DNA of 64,000 nt from Clostridium sp. UBA4548 (GTDB lineage: Bacteria > Bacillota > Clostridia > Clostridiales > Clostridiaceae): assembly GCF_002387895.1 (NCBI RefSeq), contig NZ_DGLI01000044.1, forward strand, positions 102,023 to 166,022, read 5' to 3'. The translations under genes and the position numbers were made by a program. Below, in pieces: positions 9,446 through 18,538 of this stretch. The notes beneath the pieces are model-generated. The model was given only the letters and a program-made list of their open reading frames with translations. It made no database searches and was not told the origin of the DNA. The stretch's first letter is position 1; the number at the start of each line of letters is the position of its first letter.

Positions 9446-10090
9446 TTATCTAATGAATTTTCGTAAACCATAATCTAAAGTTGCCATCCAGCATATTTCA
9501 CCAGCAATAATAGCTCCTACAAAATCAGCATGTAATACTGAAATTATGGTTGCTATTATAGTTACTAAGGCTGCTACCATGGTCATAGTTACTCCTAATT
9601 TATTGGAATATTTAAAGCTATAAACTCTAAAACCTAAAATAAACACAAATGTGTTAATAAATAATAGAACTAGATAACTATTTAACCCATTTTTTAGTGT
9701 AATTGAGTATCCATATATAGCAGAAATATTAGTTATTAATGGAGCTTTTATAATCAAAAAGAAATATACAATAACAAATATTCCACACAGTAAATAGAAG
9801 AAACTTAATTTTATTTTATCATTTCTAGAGTAAATATAAGTGCAGATAAATATAATTATTGGCATATAAAATAGTTCTAGAAAAATTAAGGGTTTTAACA
9901 AGTAAACATACTGCATTTTATCATACAAAAACAATAGCAGTAGTGTTGAAAATCTTAACAATACTAGGACCATGGCAATTATTGTTATAGCTTTTATCTT
10001 TGTTGGTGCATAAGTAAAGGATGTAGTTATTCCTTCATAAATCAACATGAACATAATTAAAATTGCTATTAAATATATATAAGTAAACAA
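9446..10090 (-). CDS. Multi-spanning membrane protein of unknown function
   Basis: About 214 residues, nearly all hydrophobic, with roughly seven membrane segments and short polar loops (for example YSRNDKIKLS and RVYSFKYSNK). I do not recognise a family; there are no obvious catalytic motifs. I place the start at TTG 10090 because GGAGAGTGAG lies before it; a TTG five codons upstream at 10105 has no ribosome site. The gene lies 66 bases after the lipid kinase gene on the same strand with no hairpin between, so the two are probably co-transcribed, which would fit a role in the membrane. Function cannot be inferred further. Confidence 0.6.
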   Translation of the reverse strand: MFTYIYLIAILIMFMLIYEGITTSFTYAPTKIKAITIIAMVLVLLRFSTLLLLFLYDKMQYVYLLKPLIFLELFYMPIIIFICTYIYSRNDKIKLSFFYLLCGIFVIVYFFLIIKAPLITNISAIYGYSITLKNGLNSYLVLLFINTFVFILGFRVYSFKYSNKLGVTMTMVAALVTIIATIISVLHADFVGAIIAGEICWMATLDYGLRKFIR

Positions 10091-10156
10091 AAACTCACTC
10101 TCCAAAAATCAATCTTACTTATATATATTTTCATTGAATTACTTTTATGAACTAAA

Positions 10157-11044
10157 TTAGTTTTCTTTGTAACCTAATATTTTTATAGCTCTTCTCTCAC
10201 AGCTTATTGTTAGTGGAAAGTCTGGACCCCTTTCACCATCTATATCTGTTGCAATATCATCTTCGCACTCTACTGTTAATTTATCAGTTTTAAAATATAA
10301 CACTCCATCCATATCAGCTACCATTCCCTTCTTAGCCATTATAAGAATGTTATTCAAAGCACTTTTTACTACATCTTCCTTTATAATTACCACATCTAAA
10401 AGTCCATCATCTGCCTCAGATAGATCTGTAAATTTAATATTACCAGCAGTCTGGCCATTAAAAACAAGAAGTGTATACATTTTGCCTTCAAAAGACACAG
10501 TTGGAGATTTGACTTTCATATATATTTTTCTTAAATTAGTCACTTCTTCTAGTCCTTTTAAATAATAAGCTAGCTTTCCCATAGTATTCTTAAGATGAGG
10601 ATCGGTTTTCTGAGATATATCTGTGAAAATTCCTGAGCTTGCTACATTTACAAAATACTTGTCATTTATTTTTCCTAAATCAAACCTCTTAGGCTTGCTT
10701 TCTAAAATTTGCTTGCAAGCAGATACCACGTCACTAGGTACTCCTAAATATTTTGCAAAGTCATTTGCAGTACCCACAGGTAAAAATGCTACAGGAAGGT
10801 CTACCTTACTTTCCTTCATTTTGTTAATCACAGAATCAATGGTTCCATCTCCACCAGCAATTAATATATATTTATAACTATCATCCATATCTTCAAAGGC
10901 ATCCTTAATATCTACACTGTTACTGATTCTAAAAGGTTCAATAACATGATTATATTCTTGATGGATTTTTATTACTTTATCTAAATTATTAACAATTAAA
11001 TTGTCACCAGAATACGGATTATAAATAAATTTAACTCTCTTCAT
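10157..11044 (-). CDS. Diacylglycerol/lipid kinase family protein (YegS/BmrU type)
   Basis: A 295-residue soluble kinase of the DAGK catalytic family. The nucleotide-binding GGDGT motif is at residues 64-68 within LIAGGDGTIDSVIN, followed by LPVGTANDFAKYLGVP and the later DDGLLDVVI and DIDGE segments typical of the YegS/DgkB fold. Length matches the family (~290-310). Members phosphorylate diacylglycerol, phosphatidylglycerol or other lipids using ATP at the inner membrane face; the substrate cannot be told. The ATG at 11044 has no clear ribosome site, while a perfect AGGAGGTG sits about 95 bases upstream without a usable start codon. Likely first gene of a two-gene unit with the membrane protein downstream. 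Confidence 0.88.
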   Translation of the reverse strand: MKRVKFIYNPYSGDNLIVNNLDKVIKIHQEYNHVIEPFRISNSVDIKDAFEDMDDSYKYILIAGGDGTIDSVINKMKESKVDLPVAFLPVGTANDFAKYLGVPSDVVSACKQILESKPKRFDLGKINDKYFVNVASSGIFTDISQKTDPHLKNTMGKLAYYLKGLEEVTNLRKIYMKVKSPTVSFEGKMYTLLVFNGQTAGNIKFTDLSEADDGLLDVVIIKEDVVKSALNNILIMAKKGMVADMDGVLYFKTDKLTVECEDDIATDIDGERGPDFPLTISCERRAIKILGYKEN

Positions 11045-11442
11045 GCTTTATTACGTTAGTAAAATCTTATAAAACTTTTACGATAATACTGCAAAATGTA
11101 CTATTCTTTCATAAGATTAATTATCTAACGAAATTCACCTCCTAGTTTTAGTTAATAAAGCTTATAAACTTCTTTACTTAACTTAATTATATATATAAAT
11201 TCAACCTAAATATACCATATTTTTTATATTAATGCATTGTAATTCTTAAAAGTATAAGTTTTCAAGGTGATAATTTATTTTATTCACTATTAGAAGTATT
11301 AAGAGCACCAATATATCCTCCCTATATAAAGTTAGTTATACCTTTCTTTCATAATAAATAAAATATAGTTTATTAAATTTGTTAGCATATAATATCCATA
11401 AATAATGCCCCTTAAATTTTAATATTTAAGGGGCTTAATAGG
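11045..11442. other. Intergenic region between lipid kinase and CBS gene
   Basis: About 400 AT-rich bases. The only notable string is AGGAGGTG on the minus strand (11143-11136), a perfect anti-16S match with no ATG, GTG or TTG at usable distance. The CBS gene terminator lies at the far end. Otherwise I see nothing. Confidence 0.5.
11407..11434 (-). terminator. Hairpin terminator after the CBS gene
   Basis: GCCCCTTAAAT and ATTTAAGGGGC pair perfectly over 11 bases around a six-base loop, 8 bases after the CBS gene stop. The T tract on the minus strand is weak (ATTATTTAT), so termination may be partial. Confidence 0.65.
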
Positions 11443-11862
11443 TTAGTCTGGGCAGCAAGGTGTAGATATTTCTTTTAATGCTTCTCCTACTTCACTATTG
11501 GAAATATTCTCAACAGCTAAATCTCCTAAAGCCACCATTCCTACTAAATTGCTATTATCTACTATTGGTATCCTTCTAATCTGTCTTTCACTCATAATTC
11601 TTGAAACCTCTTCTACATCACTATTAGATGAGCAGGTCACTGGATTTGATGTCATAACATCTGCCGCATTCAAACTGGTATTTCCCTCAGCAATTGCCCT
11701 TATAACAATATCCCTATCAGTAATAATTCCAACTACCTTATCTTCTCTGCAAACTGGTACAGAACCAATATTATGATCCTTTAGAACTTTTGCTACATCT
11801 TGAATACTTGATTCAGCATTAACTTTAATTACACCCTTAGTCATTATATCATTTATTTTCAT
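11443..11862 (-). CDS. Two-CBS-domain protein (YhcV-like)
   Basis: A 139-residue protein made of a tandem CBS pair and little else: repeat one about residues 5-60 (IMTKGVIKVNAESSIQDVA... GIITDRDIVIRA), repeat two about 70-125 (DVMTSNPVTCSSNSDVEEVS... GMVALGDLAV). Such stand-alone CBS pairs bind adenine nucleotides and act as energy sensors for partner proteins. The C-terminus ends CCPD, an exposed Cys pair that could bind metal or be redox active. The start ATG has GAGGTGATAAT upstream. Monocistronic; partner unknown. Confidence 0.85.
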   Translation of the reverse strand: MKINDIMTKGVIKVNAESSIQDVAKVLKDHNIGSVPVCREDKVVGIITDRDIVIRAIAEGNTSLNAADVMTSNPVTCSSNSDVEEVSRIMSERQIRRIPIVDNSNLVGMVALGDLAVENISNSEVGEALKEISTPCCPD

Positions 11863-12068
11863 ATTATCACCTCACCGTTATTGTTTGAAATAACCCTAAT
11901 ATTTATTCAAATAAAAATTCAACTAATTATTTCATGTAATCTATATCTATAATCATTTTTTTATGTTAAAATTACTATTATAAAAATGTGATTTTATATA
12001 TTTTTTTATTCTAATATATAGGTTTTTATAATATAGTAGAATAATATATTTCTTTGTGGGGTGATTAA

Positions 12069-12581
12069 ATGAACAAATCCTCAATACCAAATATAATGAC
12101 CTTTGGAAATTTAGTGTGTGGTATATTATCAATTCAATATACAATGCTTGGTAACTTTAAGGTTGCTGGAGTGTTAATACTACTAGCAGGTGTTTTGGAT
12201 AGATATGATGGTACTGTAGCTAGATTTTTAAAAGTTTCTAGCGAACTTGGAAAGGAATTGGACTCTTTAGCTGACTTAGTATCTTTTGGAGTGGCTCCTT
12301 CATTATTGGCATTTTCTCTTTATAACTTTCATAAATTAGGAATCATTGGTTTTATTTTATTAATTTTGTTTCCTGTAGCTGGAGCTTTTAGACTTGCAAG
12401 ATACAATTGTTCAGACTTCAATAATGTATTCACTGGCGTTCCTATAACAATTGCTGGAAGTTTATTTGCAATTATTATGCTTTTAACTGAAACTAAAAAT
12501 GTACCTCAATTACTTCCAATTGTAATTGTTGTATTACTATCATATCTAATGGTTAGTAAATATCAAATTAAAAAAAGGTGA
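12069..12581 (+). CDS. pssA: CDP-diacylglycerol-serine O-phosphatidyltransferase
   Basis: A 170-residue integral membrane enzyme that makes phosphatidylserine, the precursor of phosphatidylethanolamine. The CDP-alcohol phosphotransferase signature is complete: D47-G48, A51-R52, G61, D65 and D69. About five to six membrane segments follow. The length is typical of the short Firmicute PssA type, and the start MNKSSIPNIMTFGNLVCG is the usual beginning of that group. SD GTGGGGTGATTAA. No psd gene is adjacent, so phosphatidylserine decarboxylase must be encoded elsewhere or serine lipid be an end product. A related CDP-alcohol transferase is possible but less likely. Confidence 0.85.
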   Translation: MNKSSIPNIMTFGNLVCGILSIQYTMLGNFKVAGVLILLAGVLDRYDGTVARFLKVSSELGKELDSLADLVSFGVAPSLLAFSLYNFHKLGIIGFILLILFPVAGAFRLARYNCSDFNNVFTGVPITIAGSLFAIIMLLTETKNVPQLLPIVIVVLLSYLMVSKYQIKKR

Positions 12582-12597
12582 GAACTTCTCACCTTTT
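12573..12597. terminator. Bidirectional terminator overlapping two stop codons
   Basis: AAAAGGTGAG and CTCACCTTTT pair around a five-base loop. The left arm includes the pssA TGA stop (12579-12581) and the right arm reaches the TAA stop of the convergent gene (12598-12596). A- and T-rich flanks on both strands suit termination both ways. Confidence 0.8.
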
Positions 12598-12925
12598 AAT
12601 TTTGCAATTTTAAATCCTCACTTATTTCTGTTTCTATATAAGCCATATGAATTTTAGTGTTTATAATTTCTGACTTTAACTTGCAATAACAATTACAATT
12701 TTCTGTACTTACCTCTAGTGCATCAATCACACCATCAATTATGTCTCCTAGTTCACTTGCTCTTTTTAAGGCATCTTTTATATCACCCTTACTAGCAAGT
12801 GCAATTCCATTTAATTCGTTAGCTCCACCAATTAGTAATCTATATGAATTTACAAGTTTATTTAATAAATCTGCTAAATTATTAACATCTTTATAATAGG
12901 TTTCCATAACTCTTCTATGTGCCAT
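12596..12925 (-). CDS. Small helical protein of unknown function
   Basis: A 109-residue protein with no membrane segment and a largely alpha-helical pattern (YYKDVNNLADLLNKLVNSYRL). Residues 76-84 hold a C-x-C-x-C cluster (NCNCYCK), which could bind metal. No family recognised. The ATG is preceded by AGGGTGGG, so translation is credible. It is monocistronic and convergent with pssA. Confidence 0.6.
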   Translation of the reverse strand: MAHRRVMETYYKDVNNLADLLNKLVNSYRLLIGGANELNGIALASKGDIKDALKRASELGDIIDGVIDALEVSTENCNCYCKLKSEIINTKIHMAYIETEISEDLKLQN

Positions 12926-13032
12926 AACTGCCCACCCTACACATTATTTCACAATAAATATATTAGTGTATTTTCTTATTTATACCTAAAACTCAAATTC
13001 CCGCTATTATTCCGTGTATATATTTTTATTGA

Positions 13033-14133
13033 TTAAACTATATAATAATAAGCTATAGTTATCAAAACATAAGTGGTAACTAGTATACCACCTTCTAACC
13101 AATAGGTTTTTCCATCCTGAAATACAAAATATGACATAGCCATTGATAAAACTAACATTATAATTTGAAAGGTTGAAAATAACAATGTCATACCAAGTTT
13201 CATAAAAAGTGATGATATAATAAGAGTTGGTATTACGAACATTGTAATTTGTATGCTTGATCCTATTGCTGTTTCTAAACTTACATCAATTTTGTTATTT
13301 AGTGCACACACTATGCTAGATGCATTTTCTCCAAAGGCTCCTAGAAGAGGTATTAAAATTATTCCAATAAATTCTTGGGAAACATTATACTGATTTACTA
13401 TATTATTAATATTTTCTATTAACTTTTCGCTAGTAAAATATAGTAAAAGTGTAATAAATGCTAAAGTAATAAAAATTCTAATAGTTTCTTTTTTGTCGTT
13501 ATTATTTAATTCAAGTTTTTCTTGTGATACAACAAAAAAATTGCTATGAGTATATAGAGAAAAAATTAACCCTAATATATATATAGATATAAGAAGTATG
13601 GAAACAATTGCGCTAATATTAACCATTTGTTGTTCTCTAATGAAACTATACTTATTAAGTGTAGCAATTATTATTATTGCGGAAATTGCTAATAACAACA
13701 TGTTAAAATTAGTTCTTGCAATCATCTTGTTAAACTTCTGCTCTTTAAATTTTATTCCTCCGCAAAAAATAGCTATGCCGAGGCCTAATAGCATATTAGT
13801 TATTACAGCACCTAAAAGACCAGCTTTGGCCATACCTAACATTCCATATCTTATAGCCCATAGCCCCATCATCAATTCCGGTACGTTTCCAACTGTGGCG
13901 GAAAGTAACCCACCCTTTTTCTCACCAATGTAATCAGAAATTTTAGAGGTTTCCTTGCCTAATGTAATAGCTAAAGGAATAATTGAAATTGAATATAAAA
14001 TACTATTTATCAAAGGTACTTTTGTATTAATAAATAGTATTGCTATTGAAAAAACTATGGTTAATTTAGATATAACTACTTTTTTATTTTTACACTTTAA
14101 AGATCCTATAAAATTCTTATGTGTTGCCTTCAC
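13033..14133 (-). CDS. CaCA/CAX-type cation:proton exchanger
   Basis: A 366-residue membrane protein with ten to eleven hydrophobic segments in two related halves. The alpha repeats are visible: GNVPELMMGLWAIRYG near residue 80 and GAFGENASSIVCALNNKIDV near 265, each carrying the acidic residue needed for Ca2+ binding, as in CAX and ChaA exchangers. The likely role is efflux of Ca2+ (or a similar divalent cation) in exchange for H+ at the plasma membrane. The start is GTG at 14133 with GGAGG eight bases before it. It follows sdaAA by 65 bases on the same strand, and no hairpin separates them, so read-through is possible. Confidence 0.83.
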   Translation of the reverse strand: MKATHKNFIGSLKCKNKKVVISKLTIVFSIAILFINTKVPLINSILYSISIIPLAITLGKETSKISDYIGEKKGGLLSATVGNVPELMMGLWAIRYGMLGMAKAGLLGAVITNMLLGLGIAIFCGGIKFKEQKFNKMIARTNFNMLLLAISAIIIIATLNKYSFIREQQMVNISAIVSILLISIYILGLIFSLYTHSNFFVVSQEKLELNNNDKKETIRIFITLAFITLLLYFTSEKLIENINNIVNQYNVSQEFIGIILIPLLGAFGENASSIVCALNNKIDVSLETAIGSSIQITMFVIPTLIISSLFMKLGMTLLFSTFQIIMLVLSMAMSYFVFQDGKTYWLEGGILVTTYVLITIAYYYIV

Positions 14134-14198
14134 TTTTTTCCTCCATATAATTTTATCTATAATAAATTATTCAAATTATATGAAATAGTGACGAACTA

Positions 14199-15071
14199 TT
14201 ATTTTAATATTTTATCCTTAAGTCTTAACCCTGCTGGAGTTGTTGCAAGACCGCCCATAGCTGTTTCTCTAAGTTCACTTGGAAGTGCCCTTCCTATTTT
14301 ATACATAGAAATAATAGTATCATCGAAAGGAATTTTACTTTTCACTCCAGCCATGGCTACATCTGCCATAGTTAGTGCGCTTACAGCTCCAGCTACATTT
14401 CTTTTTGCGCAAGGTATTTCAACCAATCCAGCAATTGGGTCACAAACCAACCCCTCAATATTTTTAATTACCATTGCAGCTGCGTCAAAGGCCATTGAGG
14501 GCGATCCACCCATCATTTCCACCACTGCTGCGGCAGCCATTGCTGCTGCACTTCCACACTCTGCTTGACAACCACCTTCAGCTCCAGCTAAAGTAGCATT
14601 TTTGGCAATTAAAATACCTACTCCTGAAGCTGAAAGTAAGGCCATTATCAACTCTTCTTCATTTTTATTTAGTTTTTCCCCTGCTGTTATAATTGCAGCA
14701 GGGATTATGCCACAACTACCTGCTGTTGGTGCTGCAACAATTTTTCCCATTGCTGCATTTACTTCCGAACAAGATAGGGCCCTAGCCATAGCTTTAACTA
14801 TAAAATCACCACATAAAGTGTTGTTTCCTTCATAATATTTTCTAATCTTAACTGCATCTCCACCAATTAGCCCACTTATGGAGTGTACTTCTTTTTCCAT
14901 AGCCTCTCTTGAGGCATTTACCATGACTTGAAGATTTTTTCTCATTTTCTCTATAATTTCTTCTCTGGTCGAACCAGTGTTTTCCATTTCTTCTCTAATT
15001 GTATATTCTGCAATTGTCATATTATTACTTTCGCAGATATGTATTAATTCTGTAGCTTTATTTACAAACAT
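14199..15071 (-). CDS. sdaAA: L-serine ammonia-lyase, iron-sulfur type, alpha subunit
   Basis: A 290-residue catalytic subunit that, with the beta subunit, deaminates L-serine to pyruvate and ammonia using an oxygen-sensitive [4Fe-4S] cluster. Signature segments are PTAGSCGIIPAA (cysteine in GSCG), GGCQAECGSA and CDPIAGLVEIPCAKRN, the last of which supplies further cluster cysteines. Length matches the family. It lies three bases after sdaAB, so the two are translationally coupled, with AAAGGGGAA as ribosome site. The enzyme fits fermentation of amino acids in anaerobic Firmicutes. Confidence 0.95.
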   Translation of the reverse strand: MFVNKATELIHICESNNMTIAEYTIREEMENTGSTREEIIEKMRKNLQVMVNASREAMEKEVHSISGLIGGDAVKIRKYYEGNNTLCGDFIVKAMARALSCSEVNAAMGKIVAAPTAGSCGIIPAAIITAGEKLNKNEEELIMALLSASGVGILIAKNATLAGAEGGCQAECGSAAAMAAAAVVEMMGGSPSMAFDAAAMVIKNIEGLVCDPIAGLVEIPCAKRNVAGAVSALTMADVAMAGVKSKIPFDDTIISMYKIGRALPSELRETAMGGLATTPAGLRLKDKILK

Positions 15072-15074
15072 TTG

Positions 15075-15755
15075 CTATTCCCCTTTCATAGGTGGTACAA
15101 TTTCTTCTATATTTTTTATATTTCCTAATGCTTTAATTTTCTCAATGATATCGTCATCTACTTTACTATCAGTTTCAACTACCATGGAAGCCTCTGAACC
15201 TCTTGACTTTCTATAAACATTCATAAAGGCAATGTTTATATTCTCATTAAACAATAAAGTACTTACCTTATGAATCATACCTGGTACATCTAAATGAGTA
15301 ATTATAAGAGTTGGATACTCTCCAGTAAACTCTACTCTTTGCCCATCCACATCGAAAATTAAAATATTTCCTCCACCAACAGAAGAACCTGTAATTTCAG
15401 TTTCTATTCCACTATGTGATTTTATAATAAACTTTACTGTGTTAGGATGCACTTCTCCAAGGTCTGCTTCCTCAAAAGTGAAAGTTATCCCCTTTTCTTC
15501 TGCAATTTGAAGGGAATCTCTTAGATTTTCATCCCAAGGATCCATACCAAGAATACCCGCTACCAAAGCCCTATCACTACCATGACCTTTATAGGTTTTA
15601 GCAAAGGAACCATGAAGTAAAAATCTTACTTCTTTAATATCATACTCTGCTATAGTTGCAGCAATTTTACCTAATCTCGCTGCCCCAGCTGTATGGGAAC
15701 TGGAGGGACCAATCATTATGGGACCCAAAATATCAAATGCACTATAAGTTTTCAT
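15075..15755 (-). CDS. sdaAB: L-serine ammonia-lyase, iron-sulfur type, beta subunit
   Basis: A 226-residue subunit. Residues about 1-140 are the SDH_beta domain (FDILGPIMIGPSSSHTAGAA), and the C-terminal 75 residues are an ACT domain (LIITHLDVPGMIHKVSTLL... AFMNVYRKSRGSEASMVVETD). The ACT domain is common in two-subunit bacterial enzymes and may bind serine as an allosteric or holding site. First gene of the two-gene operon; ATG with CAGGAGGATTTT upstream. The 250-base upstream region shows no regulatory motif I recognise. Confidence 0.95.
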   Translation of the reverse strand: MKTYSAFDILGPIMIGPSSSHTAGAARLGKIAATIAEYDIKEVRFLLHGSFAKTYKGHGSDRALVAGILGMDPWDENLRDSLQIAEEKGITFTFEEADLGEVHPNTVKFIIKSHSGIETEITGSSVGGGNILIFDVDGQRVEFTGEYPTLIITHLDVPGMIHKVSTLLFNENINIAFMNVYRKSRGSEASMVVETDSKVDDDIIEKIKALGNIKNIEEIVPPMKGE

Positions 15756-15989
15756 AAAATCCTCCTGTATATTAAGTATATTTTCTCAAAACCCAGTTAT
15801 TTTCATATATATATAGTTGCTTATTGTAAGCTACTATATACTTATAATCATATCATTTTTTCTGTTCTAACCCTATTAGTAAGTTGCCCTAGATTATTAA
15901 TTTAAAACCCTATTAAAGGTTTACATTTCCTCAATTCATTATTACTCTAATCCTTTCATTTTTAGAATTTAAAACATAAACCTTAGTAT

Positions 15990-16020
15990 AAAAGTGCTAG
16001 AATTATCTCCTAGCACTTTT
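15990..16020 (-). terminator. Terminator after the uridine-kinase-like gene
   Basis: AAAAGTGCTAG and CTAGCACTTTT pair perfectly (11 bases) around a nine-base loop, four bases past the stop of the gene at 16024. The arm's own TTTT supplies the T tract on either strand. Confidence 0.8.
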
Positions 16021-16023
16021 GTA

Positions 16024-17679
16024 TTAATATTGATAAAAACAACTTCCACCAATAAACTCTCTAACTAGTGAGTTAGTTGGAACAAAATCCTTATCTACTT
16101 CCTTGAAGAAATGTAAGAAGTTTATTAACCTTCTAGCTTCATCATAAACTGGGCTATTCCATTGAATTTTATATAATTCTGCAAGAGCATATTTTTTAAG
16201 CACAGCTAATTCATAAATTAAGGCGGAGTTAAACATAGCATCCGCATCTTCTTGGAAAATAAAAATATTTTTATCTTCACCTCTTCTTATAGAAGGCCAC
16301 ATTTTAAGAGTATCTTCCACACCATATCCTCTTGATAAATAATCTCTAACTATTCTTCTTATCATTCTTACATCAGTAGTTGCAATTCTATTATGATCAT
16401 CTAAATTAATTTGAGTCAAAGGACTAATATAAATCTTAAATTTCTGGTGGTGAGAAATTGAAGAAGTTAAAATTTCATTTAGCCCATGAATACCTTCAAC
16501 AATAAGAACTCCATTCTCAGGTAGCTTCATTTTATTGCCATTCCATTCTCTCTCTCCAGTTCTAAAGTTGTAAGTTGGTAACTCTGTTTCACCGCCAGAT
16601 AATAAAATTTTTAAATGCTCATTAAATAAAGGTAAGTCTAGTGCATATATTGATTCAAAATCATATTCTCCAAACTCATCCTTAGGAGTTGCATCCCTAT
16701 TGACAAAATAGTCATCTAAAGAAATAGGCACCGGAACAAGGCCATTAACTCTTAATTGTATCCCTAACCTCTTAGAAAAAGTAGTCTTTCCTGAGGATGA
16801 TGGCCCTGCAATTAACACCAATTTCACCGTACTTTTTTCGTGTATCTGATCTGCAATATAAGCAATTTTCTTTTCATGAAGAGCCTCTGCAACCCTAATT
16901 AAAGTTACAATATCCCCGCTTTTAATTACTTGATTTAAGGATCCTACATCCCCTACTCCTAAGATATTTCCCCATTGTTCTGCTTCATAGAATATTTTAG
17001 CTAATTTCTTATGTTCTTCAAATCTTGGAATTTCCGTAGGTTTTTCTATGATTGGAAATCTTAAAATAAATCCTGGCTCATAGTAGATTAAATCAAAGTA
17101 CTTCAATACCCCTGTTGAATATGCCATAGGTCCATAAAAATAGTCAATAGTTCCATCTAATTCGTAAATTTTCGCACTCTCTCCACTTACAAATTCTAAA
17201 AGCTTAACTTTATCATCCATTCCATTCACATTAAAAATCTCAATAGCTTCTTTCCTATCATAAACAGATTTTATTATTCTAATATCCTGATCTATTATAT
17301 CCTTCATTTTTTCCTTTATAGTATAAATATCATCTATTCCTAGTTTCGGTTCCTTGTGAATTTCACCAAATAAACCCTTGCTAAGTGAATGTTCTATAGT
17401 AACTTTCCCACTGGGAAATAAATCCTTAACAGCTTTTATTAGCACAAATTGAAGAGTTCTCATATAACACATCATACCAAGTTTTGTCGAAATATCTATA
17501 AATTCCAAAGTAGAGTCTTCTTCAATTCCCCTTGAGAGTCCACTAAGCTTACCATTAACTCTTACTAGCACCACTGGTATATTGGATTCAAAATTATATC
17601 TTTTCATTATTTCATAAGCATTTAGCCCTCGATTTACTTCAAATGTAATAGAACCAACGGTTATGTTTATTTTGCCCAT
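16024..17679 (-). CDS. TGS-domain uridine kinase/phosphoribulokinase-like nucleoside kinase
   Basis: A 551-residue fusion. The N-terminus resembles the TGS domain of threonyl-tRNA synthetase (residues about 1-65), followed by a region like its second additional domain (about 70-200), and then a P-loop kinase of the uridine kinase/phosphoribulokinase family from about residue 285: AGPSSSGKTTFSKRLG, VPISLDDYFVNRD, EGIHGLNEIL. This architecture is widespread in Clostridia and Thermotoga (TM0751-like) and is annotated as nucleoside kinase, though the true substrate is uncertain. It could use nucleosides or act on a tRNA-linked substrate, given the synthetase-like half. ATG with GAGGTGAAAG. Monocistronic, divergent from the DUF421 gene. 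Confidence 0.88.
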   Translation of the reverse strand: MGKINITVGSITFEVNRGLNAYEIMKRYNFESNIPVVLVRVNGKLSGLSRGIEEDSTLEFIDISTKLGMMCYMRTLQFVLIKAVKDLFPSGKVTIEHSLSKGLFGEIHKEPKLGIDDIYTIKEKMKDIIDQDIRIIKSVYDRKEAIEIFNVNGMDDKVKLLEFVSGESAKIYELDGTIDYFYGPMAYSTGVLKYFDLIYYEPGFILRFPIIEKPTEIPRFEEHKKLAKIFYEAEQWGNILGVGDVGSLNQVIKSGDIVTLIRVAEALHEKKIAYIADQIHEKSTVKLVLIAGPSSSGKTTFSKRLGIQLRVNGLVPVPISLDDYFVNRDATPKDEFGEYDFESIYALDLPLFNEHLKILLSGGETELPTYNFRTGEREWNGNKMKLPENGVLIVEGIHGLNEILTSSISHHQKFKIYISPLTQINLDDHNRIATTDVRMIRRIVRDYLSRGYGVEDTLKMWPSIRRGEDKNIFIFQEDADAMFNSALIYELAVLKKYALAELYKIQWNSPVYDEARRLINFLHFFKEVDKDFVPTNSLVREFIGGSCFYQY

Positions 17680-17803
17680 ACTTTCACCTCGATAAATTGA
17701 TTACTATCATTATATTTGAATTTTTAAAAAATGTATCTATTATTTACTAATAATTTTATTTATTTTGGAAGAAAATATACATATTAACATAAGAGGTGAT
17801 GGC

Positions 17804-18514
17804 ATGTTTAATTTAATAATCCGAACTACAATTTTATATATATATTTAGTTTGTATAATGCGACTCATGGGAAAAAGACAATTAGGGCAGCTACAACCTG
17901 TAGATTTAGTAATTGCACTAATGATTTCTGAATTAGCAACCCTCCCTATGGAAGACAATAGAATTCCTTTAATTTATGCAATTGTTCCTATAACCACCTT
18001 AGTAGTTCTGCAAATTACAACCTCAGTAATCGAGCTTAAAAGTGAAACTTTAAGAACTTTATTAAATGGTGAACCAAGCATACTAGTTAAAGACGGTATA
18101 GTAGATATGAAAGAGTTAAAACATCTTCGCTATAATTTAGATGATTTACTAGAAGAACTTAGATTAAAAGGATATTTTAATTTGAAAGATATCCATTATG
18201 CGATGATGGAGACTAATGGTGATATATCCATAATACCCAAAAATTCTGCGTCACCACCAAACAGAGAGGATATAAGTCTGGAAATTCAGGATGAACCACT
18301 TCCAATTCCTGTAATATTAGATGGAAATATAAATTCTAGAAACCTACAGTTAATGAACAAGGATATAAATTGGTTAAATAAGAAATTAAAAGAAAATAAT
18401 ATTAAGGATCCACAGGATATTTTTATAGCAATTCTATACTCCAATTCAGAAAAATTATATTTTCAGCATAAAGATAATTCTTCCGAGGAATATAAAAAAG
18501 GGAACACTAAATAA
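17804..18514 (+). CDS. DUF421 (YetF-like) membrane protein
   Basis: A 236-residue protein. The start ATG at 17804 is set by AAGAGGTGATGGC just before it; an in-frame TTG 39 bases earlier lacks a ribosome site. Two to three membrane segments occupy residues 1-75, including the family hallmark MRLMGKRQLGQLQPVDLVIA, and a cytosolic alpha/beta domain (about 80-165) includes ILVKDGIVDMKELKHLRYN. DUF421 proteins are linked with spore germination and spore-coat-related membrane proteins (YetF, YrbG, YkjA) in Bacillus, but the mechanism is unknown. It is followed 24 bases later by a DUF4363 gene, a pairing common in spore formers. Confidence 0.88.
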   Translation: MFNLIIRTTILYIYLVCIMRLMGKRQLGQLQPVDLVIALMISELATLPMEDNRIPLIYAIVPITTLVVLQITTSVIELKSETLRTLLNGEPSILVKDGIVDMKELKHLRYNLDDLLEELRLKGYFNLKDIHYAMMETNGDISIIPKNSASPPNREDISLEIQDEPLPIPVILDGNINSRNLQLMNKDINWLNKKLKENNIKDPQDIFIAILYSNSEKLYFQHKDNSSEEYKKGNTK

Positions 18515-18538
18515 AGCTACCCAAAGGAGATATTTGAC

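Noticed and set aside
14119..14835. Long plus-strand frames antisense to sdaAA
   Set aside because: These are alanine-rich mirror frames of a confirmed [Fe-S] serine dehydratase subunit, with no ribosome sites.
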